Of a DNA stretch of 64,000 nucleotides, positions 8,125 through 15,177 are shown piece after piece. Made by a program: the position numbers and the translations under genes. Below the pieces are notes generated by a model that was not told the origin of the DNA, did no database searches, and worked only from the letters and a program-made list of their open reading frames with translations. This DNA is from an uncultured Muribaculaceae bacterium. Its GTDB lineage: Bacteria > Bacteroidota > Bacteroidia > Bacteroidales > Muribaculaceae. The DNA is taken from NCBI GenBank assembly GCA_910588065.1, contig CAJUPZ010000013.1, forward strand, positions 1 through 64,000, given 5' to 3'. How positions within the stretch are numbered: position 1 is the stretch's first letter; each line of letters opens with the position of its first letter.

Positions 8125-8832
8125 TCAAGCCTGCTCACGGCGGCTCACAACAGCCATCAGCAAATAGAGCAGTATGCTCCACGCCAATCCGGGGATGCCC
8201 TGGAAGATTACAAACAGCAGCGCTCCGGCCAGCAGAATGTAGCGCTTGTAGTTGGAGCGCCAGTCAAAGGAACTGAACTTCAACGAGAACATAGGCAGAG
8301 GAATCACCATCAGCCAACTGAACAGCAGCATCAGGATACCGGTGGCAAGGGCTCCGGGAAATACATGGGCGTGAATCCAAGCCACAACACCCACCCAGAA
8401 CAGGGCGTTTGCAGGAATAGGCAAGCCGATAAAAGAGGTTGTCTGCCGCTCATCGACATTGAAAATCGCAAGCCTTATACCCCCGCAAAGCACTATCGCA
8501 AGAGCAGCGAACGCCCAGGCGCTGCCGGGGGCGAAATAGCCGACGGTGTTATACATCAGCATAGCCGGTGCGAGACCGAAGCTTATTAAATCTGACAGCG
8601 AGTCAAGCTCCTTGCCTACAGAGGAATACTCTTTCATCAGCCTGGCTGTGGCACCGTCAAGAAAATCAAACACGGCTGAGGCGGCGATGAAAATGAAAGC
8701 CCATTGGTAGCCACACAGCCCCCATACAGGCTCTTCATAATGAAACGCCATGATTACAGCCATCGCTCCGCTCAGCAGATTGAGGCAGGTTATGGAATTG
8801 GCTATATTGGCGCGTATCTTGCGAAACATCAT
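8125..8832 (-). CDS. pssA: CDP-diacylglycerol-serine O-phosphatidyltransferase
   Basis: 235 aa multi-pass membrane enzyme that makes phosphatidylserine from CDP-diacylglycerol and serine. The CDP-alcohol phosphatidyltransferase signature DG-x2-AR-x8-G-x3-D-x3-D reads here as DGATAR, then GKELDSLSD (about residues 60-80). About six further hydrophobic segments follow. The start overlaps the end of psd by 4 nt, so the two consecutive steps of phosphatidylethanolamine synthesis are translationally coupled, psd first. Confidence 0.95.
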   Translation of the reverse strand: MMFRKIRANIANSITCLNLLSGAMAVIMAFHYEEPVWGLCGYQWAFIFIAASAVFDFLDGATARLMKEYSSVGKELDSLSDLISFGLAPAMLMYNTVGYFAPGSAWAFAALAIVLCGGIRLAIFNVDERQTTSFIGLPIPANALFWVGVVAWIHAHVFPGALATGILMLLFSWLMVIPLPMFSLKFSSFDWRSNYKRYILLAGALLFVIFQGIPGLAWSILLYLLMAVVSRREQA

Positions 8833-9512
8833 GCTTCTTTGTTATTGGGTTTCAGGCGGGCCACCGGAGTGATGCCGCCTGTGGTCTTGTCTCCGATATT
8901 GACAAACACTTCTGTGCCGAGCGGAAGGAAAATATCCACACGCGAGCCGAACTTAATAAATCCGAGCTGCTCGTCTATGCAGCAATCCTCACCGGCCTCG
9001 GCGTACGTGACAATGCGTCTGGCAACCGCTCCGGCAATCTGGCGTACAAGTATCTCCTGACCGTTCTGCGCGCGCAGAAGTATTGTTGAACGCTCATTGT
9101 CTGTGCTCGCCTTGGGCAGGTAAGCCGACAGGAAACGCCCCGCATGATGGCGTACAAGAAGAACCTTGCCGTTGATCGGAAACCAGTTGGCATGCACATT
9201 AAAAACACTCATGAACACGGAAAGTTGAATAACCTTGCGGTGAAGGCACTCACTCTCATACACCTCCTCGAGTGCAACTACCGTGCCGTCTACCGACGAC
9301 ACCACCATATCTGTGCTGTCGCCCCGGAAATGGCGCCTCGGTGAGCGGAAAAAATTGAGAACAAGCAGATAGAGCACTCCCGACACACATGAAAATATAA
9401 TAGGAATCACCGCCGGACGTATAAACATCCATGCGGAAGCGTTGATGACAGCCAGCATAAGCAGCAATATCACCAGAATATTCGTTCCTTCTCTGTGTAT
9501 CTTTACTTTCAT
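8829..9512 (-). CDS. psd: Phosphatidylserine decarboxylase proenzyme
   Basis: 227 aa from the ATG at 9512; a longer start at 9527 exists but adds only MRTDI. This is the short Psd form found in Bacteroidota. Two N-terminal hydrophobic stretches anchor it to the inner membrane. The self-cleavage site is the serine of GFIKFGSRVD near residue 198, which becomes the pyruvoyl cofactor of the small subunit. It decarboxylates phosphatidylserine, the product of the adjacent pssA. A minus-strand -7 box lies at 9541-9548. Confidence 0.95.
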   Translation of the reverse strand: MKVKIHREGTNILVILLLMLAVINASAWMFIRPAVIPIIFSCVSGVLYLLVLNFFRSPRRHFRGDSTDMVVSSVDGTVVALEEVYESECLHRKVIQLSVFMSVFNVHANWFPINGKVLLVRHHAGRFLSAYLPKASTDNERSTILLRAQNGQEILVRQIAGAVARRIVTYAEAGEDCCIDEQLGFIKFGSRVDIFLPLGTEVFVNIGDKTTGGITPVARLKPNNKEA

Positions 9513-9540
9513 TATGTCAGTGCGCAACCGAATTTATTCA

Positions 9541-9548
9541 CAAAGGTA
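9541..9548 (-). promoter_or_regulatory. Promoter -7 box for psd-pssA
   Basis: CAAAGGTA on the plus strand reads TACCTTTG on the minus strand, fitting TAnnTTTG, 29 nt before the psd start. A TTTG lies at 9564-9567 but the spacing is only 15 nt. Confidence 0.5.
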
Positions 9549-9556
9549 CTAATTTT

Positions 9557-9587
9557 TTTGTAACAAACCGACATTATTATAATTTTG
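9557..9587 (+). promoter_or_regulatory. Promoter for the ABC ATPase gene
   Basis: TTTG at 9557-9560, a 19-nt spacer, then TAATTTTG at 9580-9587: a full match to the Bacteroidota promoter. The ATG of the gene starts only 7 nt after the -7 box, so the mRNA would be leaderless or nearly so. Confidence 0.65.
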
Positions 9588-9594
9588 CAACATA

Positions 9595-10380
9595 ATGAAG
9601 CGACGACCTTCCATACAGCTCAATGATGTCGCCACAGGATACTCAGGCGGCAATAAGCAGGTTATAATAGCAAACCACCTTGATTCACAGCTTTTTAGCG
9701 GCGAGCTGACCTGTCTTCTCGGCAGCAACGGCGCCGGAAAGTCAACACTGCTCAAAACTATCGCCGGATTCCAGCCGCCGCTCGCCGGCACAATAACGCT
9801 TATGGGCAGGGAGCTGACAGAATACAAGCCGACTGAAATCGGTAAGACAATAGGAGTGGTACTCACCGAAAAAAACAGTGCGCCGGATATGACCCTGCGT
9901 CAGGTGGTGGAACTCGGGCGAAGTCCGTACACAGGTTTCTGGGGAAGGCTGTCAGCATCCGACCGCGGGATTGTTTCGCAAGCTATCGCCACCATGGGGC
10001 TGACTCACCTTGAAAACCGTGTCATCAGCACCCTAAGCGACGGTGAACGCCAGAAAACATTCATTGCCAAGGCCATCGCGCAGCAGACACCCATCATAAT
10101 TCTTGACGAGCCGACGGCGTTTCTCGACTATCCAAGCAAGGTAGAGATTATGCAGCTGCTCAGAACTCTATGCCACACTGCCGGAAAAACAATATTTCTA
10201 TCTACCCACGACCTTGACCTGGCTCTGCAGATGGCTGACAGAATATGGCTGCTCGACAAAGAGATAGGGCTGTCTACCGGCACACCCGCTGAACTTGGAG
10301 CCGCCGGCACAATAGGCCGCTACTTCGACAATGCCAATGTGAGCTACAGCGCTGCAGACCGCCGCTTCATCATATACTGA
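9595..10380 (+). CDS. FecE/BtuD-like ABC transporter ATP-binding protein
   Basis: 261 aa nucleotide-binding subunit. Walker A is LGSNGAGKST (about residues 42-51), the signature motif is LSDGERQK, Walker B is IIILDEPTAFLD, and the switch histidine is in STHDLDLA. The sequence type is that of iron-siderophore, heme or cobalamin importers, which use a BtuC/FecD-like permease and a binding protein. Neither partner lies nearby, so it is an orphan and the substrate is open. It stands alone between divergent psd and a convergent lipoprotein gene. Its promoter places the start codon almost at the predicted transcript 5' end. Confidence 0.88.
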   Translation: MKRRPSIQLNDVATGYSGGNKQVIIANHLDSQLFSGELTCLLGSNGAGKSTLLKTIAGFQPPLAGTITLMGRELTEYKPTEIGKTIGVVLTEKNSAPDMTLRQVVELGRSPYTGFWGRLSASDRGIVSQAIATMGLTHLENRVISTLSDGERQKTFIAKAIAQQTPIIILDEPTAFLDYPSKVEIMQLLRTLCHTAGKTIFLSTHDLDLALQMADRIWLLDKEIGLSTGTPAELGAAGTIGRYFDNANVSYSAADRRFIIY

Positions 10381-10391
10381 CAGCGGCGCGC

Positions 10392-11531
10392 TTACTGCTT
10401 GGGGGCGAGGCGGAATGAGATTACGCCAAGGTTGCCGTCAGGTGCGGGATTGCCCTCGGCATCAACTGTCTGCTCATGGCTCACCAAGGCATAGAATCTT
10501 CCGTCAGCCACATAAAACAGGTTCTGAATAAGGAATGTAACACCTTTCCACTCAATTGCAAATCCGGAATTCTCATCCGCGTACGACATAATGTTGCGTC
10601 CGAGATGCGCACCGGTCTTTCTTGAGAATATGTCTATGAAAAAATTGCCACCGTATGCCGAATATATCATCAGATGCTCACCGTCTGACAGAAAATAGTT
10701 GAATTCTATATATTTACTGCGCTTCTCCTTGGTAATCTTGTAATCCTTCTGATTAAGGTACACATCCTTTTCCACCTGCGGGGTAAGCGCCTTGCCGCCT
10801 CGTGAAAGAACAGCCACAGGCTCCATTTTGCCGGGCAACAGAGTGTACATGGTGTCAACGACATTCATCAAAGCTTCCTCGCCTGATGTATTGTAAGCCA
10901 TTGAGATATACATCGGATCATAGTTCTCGACAATCAGCGTGTCAACCGGTTCTGTTTTGCTGTTGAGCTGATGAATAAGCATATTTCCATCCACAACCTC
11001 GGGAATATTTATACCGCGCGCTATGGAGCCGGCCGCAAACATGGTGTTTCTCGTATTGTATGAAGGATATGCCTCGACAAGGCTGTCAGACAGAGTGTAA
11101 CGGCTCGCGGACCTGTTGCCTCCCTTTATTACCATCTGCTGACTCGGGCGGTCTACAAACACTGATTCTATCCAGGTGTATTCACCGGGACCCTGGCCGC
11201 AGTGGCTGATGTTGCGGATAAAGTGTCCGTCTGACAGACTGAAAAGCACCAGATGAGAGTTTTCACCCATCATACTCATTTCATGGATTATGACAGTATC
11301 ACCTGCTATAGCAGAAATAACAGGACGATTACCAAGCAATGCATCGGTAGCGGTGTCAAGCGGAATGTATCTCACATCATCTATCTCAATATCCATGAAA
11401 GCAGGCACATCAACAAGGGCTTCCATATCAATCACAGGCACATCGCCGGTGCCGGATGCCGATGAGCCGCCGCAGGAGCCGGCAAGGAAACACACTGCGC
11501 CGCACAATGCTGCAAAAACTACTTTTCTCAT
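10392..11531 (-). CDS. BF3164-like 6-bladed beta-propeller lipoprotein
   Basis: 379 aa from the ATG at 11531, where a good lipoprotein signal begins (lipobox AGSC). A longer reading from 11585 has no signal and would start upstream of the promoter. The sequence after the signal, with DDVRYIPLDT and regularly spaced propeller-like strands, matches the large family of 6-bladed beta-propeller lipoproteins in Bacteroidales (BF3164 type). No enzymatic residues are evident and the function is unknown; a surface or periplasmic binding role is a guess. Confidence 0.7.
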   Translation of the reverse strand: MRKVVFAALCGAVCFLAGSCGGSSASGTGDVPVIDMEALVDVPAFMDIEIDDVRYIPLDTATDALLGNRPVISAIAGDTVIIHEMSMMGENSHLVLFSLSDGHFIRNISHCGQGPGEYTWIESVFVDRPSQQMVIKGGNRSASRYTLSDSLVEAYPSYNTRNTMFAAGSIARGINIPEVVDGNMLIHQLNSKTEPVDTLIVENYDPMYISMAYNTSGEEALMNVVDTMYTLLPGKMEPVAVLSRGGKALTPQVEKDVYLNQKDYKITKEKRSKYIEFNYFLSDGEHLMIYSAYGGNFFIDIFSRKTGAHLGRNIMSYADENSGFAIEWKGVTFLIQNLFYVADGRFYALVSHEQTVDAEGNPAPDGNLGVISFRLAPKQ

Positions 11532-11554
11532 AATCGGTTCAATATATTTTGATG

Positions 11555-11586
11555 CAAAAGTATGAAATATAGCATGGATTGTCAAA
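11555..11586 (-). promoter_or_regulatory. Promoter for the propeller lipoprotein
   Basis: On the minus strand TTTG (11583-11586), a 20-nt spacer and TACTTTTG (11555-11562) form a full consensus promoter, 24 nt before the ATG at 11531. It supports the shorter start. Confidence 0.65.
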
Positions 11587-11601
11587 TCACATTATTAAAT
11601 T

Positions 11602-11634
11602 TTTGGGCTGGGTGTCAACTAATTCGTATCTTTG
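11602..11634 (+). promoter_or_regulatory. Promoter for dapB-lepB-wbqC
   Basis: TTTG at 11602-11605, a 21-nt spacer and TATCTTTG at 11627-11634. The start codon follows 22 nt later at 11657. It lies back to back with the lipoprotein promoter. Confidence 0.65.
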
Positions 11635-11656
11635 CAGCTGCAACAGACCGTTTATT

Positions 11657-12418
11657 ATGAAAATCGCTCTTATAGGCTACGGCAAAATGGGCCATGTCAT
11701 CGAGGAGATAGCCATCTCCAGAGGCCACGAAATAGTGTGCATCATTGATGCCGACAATACCGCTGACTTTGATTCCGAGGCATTTGCTTCGGCAGAAGTG
11801 GCTATAGAATTCTCAACCCCCTCAACCGCGTTCAGCAATTGCGTGGCCGCCCTTGAACGGGGTGTGAAGGTGGTGTGCGGCACCACAGCATGGGTATCGC
11901 GACTGCCTGAAATCAAGCAACTTACCGAAAAGCTCGGGGGCACCTTCTTCTGGAGCTCAAACTACAGCATCGGAGTAAACATTTTCTTCGCTCTCAACCG
12001 CTACCTCGCCACCATGATGGCAGGATTCAGCCAGTACACCCCCGAGATGACCGAGATACACCACATACACAAACTCGACCATCCGAGCGGCACAGCCATA
12101 AGCCTTGCCGAGGGTATCATTGAGAGCGACCCTGCTGTAACCGGCTGGACCGAGGATAATCCTTCGGCAGACAATCTGCTGACAATCAACCATCAGAGAG
12201 AAGGGGAGGTGCCCGGCACCCATATCATCAAATGGGATTCGCCTGTCGACACCATTAAAATTGAACACTGCGCCAAGAGCCGCCGCGGATTCGCACTCGG
12301 AGCCGTTGTGGCAGCCGAATGGATTGCATCGCGCAGCGGCTTCCTGAGCATGGACAATCTGATGCACTCATTTATAAGCAACACCGCCCTTCTCGACATC
12401 CTCAAACCCGCAAAATGA
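11657..12418 (+). CDS. dapB: 4-hydroxy-tetrahydrodipicolinate reductase
   Basis: 253 aa from the ATG at 11657; upstream in-frame codons lie before the predicted transcription start. DapB performs the NAD(P)H-dependent reduction in the diaminopimelate/lysine pathway, needed for peptidoglycan. The Rossmann motif is GYGKMG near the N-terminus and the catalytic block is EIHHIHKLDHPSGTA (catalytic His and Lys). The stop overlaps the start of lepB as ATGA (12415-12418), an operon hallmark. Confidence 0.96.
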   Translation: MKIALIGYGKMGHVIEEIAISRGHEIVCIIDADNTADFDSEAFASAEVAIEFSTPSTAFSNCVAALERGVKVVCGTTAWVSRLPEIKQLTEKLGGTFFWSSNYSIGVNIFFALNRYLATMMAGFSQYTPEMTEIHHIHKLDHPSGTAISLAEGIIESDPAVTGWTEDNPSADNLLTINHQREGEVPGTHIIKWDSPVDTIKIEHCAKSRRGFALGAVVAAEWIASRSGFLSMDNLMHSFISNTALLDILKPAK

Positions 12419-13902
12419 ACAACAACGACAATACACCCGCCGCAAAGCTTACCTTCAAGGAGGATCTTCTGAAAAGAATAGCCGACACCAAAACCACCCG
12501 CTGGTGGAGATTCGGCATTGTCGCCGCTCTGTTTCTGGCATGGGTGGCCTGGATGGGCAACTGGTGGTTCGCTCTGCTGCTTATCCTTCTTTTCGACATC
12601 TATATCACCGGCTACATCCCATTCACATGGTGGAAAAAAAGCAAAAACAAGATGGTGAGGTCGGTGATGAGCTGGGTGGATGCTATTGTATACGCGCTCA
12701 TTCTCGTTTACTTTGTATTCGCATTCGTTGGCCAGAACTATCAGATACCCACATCATCGCTTGAAAAAACACTTCTTGTGGGCGATTACCTGTGGGTGAA
12801 CAAAATGGTGTACGGACCGAGAGTGCCGATGACTCCGGTGCACTTCCCGCTGGTGCAGAATACATTCCCCATCATAAACACAAAAAGCTATCTCGACAAT
12901 CCTCAGGTAAGCTACCGACGTCTTAAGGGATTGCGCTCAGTGGAGAGGGGCGACATTGTTGTTTTCAACTTCCCTGCCGGCGACAGCGTGCTGCCCAAAC
13001 TCGCCGACCCCGGCAGCACATCGCCCTTCAGAGGCATCGACTACTATTCACTTGAAAAAATAATAGGCAAGCAGGCTATCAATGCCAGGAAGAGCGAATT
13101 CGGCGAACTGATGTATCGTCCGGTAGACCGCAGAGACAACTATGTGAAGCGCTGTGTGGGACTTCCCGGAGAGATGATCGGTATAAGGGACGGAGTTATA
13201 TACATCGACGGCAAGCCGCTGCCCCAACCCGAAAATGTACAGTTTGTATATTGGTTTCAAACCAAATTTCCCCTGCTTGACGCTCAGTGGGAGGAATTCG
13301 AAATAGCTGCCGACGACCGCAAGGGTGCCGACATATCCACAGCCGATATTGAGCTGCTGCAGGCAAACGGCTTTGTGGCCGGCGACAACACCAAGCCGAT
13401 TTACTCAGCACCGCTCACAGAAGAAATGGTGCAGAAAATCAAATCGTCACCCGCCACAGTGGCCATTGTGAAAGCACCGGTGAGAAACGACGAATACCTG
13501 TTTCCTGACGGCATATCAGCCAACTGGACCCATGCAGACTACGGCGAGCTGTGGATTCCCAAAAAAGGAGCATCCATAACCCTCACCCCGACAACATGGG
13601 CTATATACAACCGCGCTATCCGAAACTACGAGGGACACCACGACGCATACCTCGGTGAGGATGGCAAAGTGTATATCGACGGCAAACCGACATCGAAGTA
13701 CACATTCACCATGGACTACTACTTCATGATGGGCGACAACCGCGACAATTCGCTTGACAGCCGCTACTGGGGTTTTGTGCCTGAGGATCATATTGTGGGC
13801 ACACCGATGAGAGTGCTCATATCATTTGACAAAGACAAGAACCTGCTCAACGGAGGCATACGCTGGAACCGCATTCTCAAGGATGCAAACCCCGATGACT
13901 GA
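12415..13902 (+). CDS. lepB: Signal peptidase I
   Basis: 495 aa, long as is usual for Bacteroidales type I signal peptidases. The N-terminus has two or three membrane helices (about residues 33-70 and 84-106). The catalytic serine is probably Ser115 in IPTSSLEKTL and the general-base lysine Lys245 in YVKRCVGLPGE. The C-terminal box MGDNRDNSLDSRYWG is intact. It removes signal peptides from exported proteins at the outer face of the inner membrane. The long stretch between the catalytic boxes is the lineage-specific insertion. It overlaps dapB by 4 nt and wbqC by about 8 nt. Confidence 0.94.
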   Translation: MNNNDNTPAAKLTFKEDLLKRIADTKTTRWWRFGIVAALFLAWVAWMGNWWFALLLILLFDIYITGYIPFTWWKKSKNKMVRSVMSWVDAIVYALILVYFVFAFVGQNYQIPTSSLEKTLLVGDYLWVNKMVYGPRVPMTPVHFPLVQNTFPIINTKSYLDNPQVSYRRLKGLRSVERGDIVVFNFPAGDSVLPKLADPGSTSPFRGIDYYSLEKIIGKQAINARKSEFGELMYRPVDRRDNYVKRCVGLPGEMIGIRDGVIYIDGKPLPQPENVQFVYWFQTKFPLLDAQWEEFEIAADDRKGADISTADIELLQANGFVAGDNTKPIYSAPLTEEMVQKIKSSPATVAIVKAPVRNDEYLFPDGISANWTHADYGELWIPKKGASITLTPTTWAIYNRAIRNYEGHHDAYLGEDGKVYIDGKPTSKYTFTMDYYFMMGDNRDNSLDSRYWGFVPEDHIVGTPMRVLISFDKDKNLLNGGIRWNRILKDANPDD

Positions 13903-14557
13903 GCCGCACCCGATGGCATCTCCGCTTATAAAATTTCCTCAGAAAAGCATTGTGCTGCCGCCGCAGTTTTTCGGCAGCATAGGCTACTACGCCCTGGCGG
14001 CAGCCTACGGCAAAGTGTATATTCACAATGGAATGCGGTTTGACAAACGCTTCAAATCCACCCACCGCACAACCATCGCCGACACCAGAGGAACCATTGA
14101 GCTTACCGTGCCTGTGAGCAAGCCTCACAGCAGCTCACAGGCAGCGTGGAGCGACATCACGGTGTCAGCCCACGGCGGATGGTGGAATGTACAGCTCACA
14201 GCCCTGGAATCAGCCTACGGACGCACCCCCTTCTTTGAATTCTATATAGATTCGCTGAAACACCTTTTCAGCGCCGATATGTGTGGCAGGCCGGTGACTG
14301 AACTTGACAGAGAGGCAGACACTGCAGTGCGCGCCCTTTTAGGCCTCGACAACGAAGTTATTTATCTGGAGGGGAGTGAGCTGCCTGAATATGCTTATGA
14401 CGCACGGAAAACAGAGCTGCCGCAAGCATCCGAGCCTTACTACCAGGTGCGCGCCGACAAACTTGGATTCATACCCGGGCTGAGCATTCTCGACCTGCTG
14501 TTCAACCTCGGGCCGGAAGCCCCTCTCTATCTGAAAAAAGTAATTGACCTGCTATAG
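13895..14557 (+). CDS. wbqC: WbqC family protein
   Basis: 220 aa from the ATG at 13895, overlapping the lepB end; an ATG at 13913 is an alternative. The sequence has the WbqC signature: LPPQFFGSIGYYALAA near the start, then HNGMRFDKRFK. WbqC-like proteins are found with polysaccharide-synthesis genes in other bacteria, but the biochemical role is not settled. In Bacteroidales the gene commonly follows lepB. It converges with the next gene, overlapping by 6 nt. Confidence 0.82.
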   Translation: MTEPHPMASPLIKFPQKSIVLPPQFFGSIGYYALAAAYGKVYIHNGMRFDKRFKSTHRTTIADTRGTIELTVPVSKPHSSSQAAWSDITVSAHGGWWNVQLTALESAYGRTPFFEFYIDSLKHLFSADMCGRPVTELDREADTAVRALLGLDNEVIYLEGSELPEYAYDARKTELPQASEPYYQVRADKLGFIPGLSILDLLFNLGPEAPLYLKKVIDLL

Positions 14558-15079
14558 AGTTGATAGGGCACGGAGCGCCTCCATTATTTCCATACGGCTC
14601 ATTATGCGGCGGCGCTTGAAAGTGTCGGCAAAATCATGCACAACACTCTGCACACCGCTGTGGTTGAACACTCTGAACAGCATAGTGTACTCCTTATTGA
14701 AAATGTGGCTTATCTCATCATCCTCCAGCCCGCAACTCTCCTTGCCCTCGGTTGCCACAACATCAAAAATACGCTGTCTCAGCTCGGGAGACACAGCGGA
14801 GCGGTCGAGCACCATGCGGCGACACATCACATTGCTTATAAGCATGGCAACAGTGAGGCTGTAATTGTCCCTTATCTGCTGCCAGGCGCTTTTAGCGGAC
14901 AGTCCCGGATTGCCGTTGAAATAAAACATATCCTGCATATCCATGATTTCACCGGGATTAGCGTCAAGGTTCATTGATGAAAGCAGATCCTCACCGTTAA
15001 ACACCATCAGCCCCACCGCCATACCGGTTGCGCCGTAGCATTTGTCATCTTCGTTGCTGTATGATAGTTTGCCGTTCAT
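14552..15079 (-). CDS. Conserved-looking protein of unknown function
   Basis: 175 aa soluble protein; I do not recognise the family. It has no signal peptide or membrane segment. Visible features are a Gly/Met-rich N-terminus (YGATGMAVGLMVFNGEDLL), an aromatic middle part and a basic C-terminal helix with TFKRRRIMSRMEIME. A -7 box (TAACTTTG on the minus strand, 15122-15129) lies about 43 nt upstream, so it has its own promoter and is separate from porZ, 98 nt away. Composition and codon use look native. Confidence 0.6.
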   Translation of the reverse strand: MNGKLSYSNEDDKCYGATGMAVGLMVFNGEDLLSSMNLDANPGEIMDMQDMFYFNGNPGLSAKSAWQQIRDNYSLTVAMLISNVMCRRMVLDRSAVSPELRQRIFDVVATEGKESCGLEDDEISHIFNKEYTMLFRVFNHSGVQSVVHDFADTFKRRRIMSRMEIMEALRALSTL

Positions 15080-15177
15080 ATCAGAGTATGTTGTTAAGTG
15101 GTCCTCATTGCTTGTTCAGTACAAAGTTACAACAAATACAGCAATAAAGTTGCTCACCCGCTCGCCATTTTATTTTG

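Noticed and set aside
7594..8589. Plus-strand frame across DUF4834 and pssA
   Set aside because: Antisense to two genes with clear motifs and 3' part of the epimerase in another frame.
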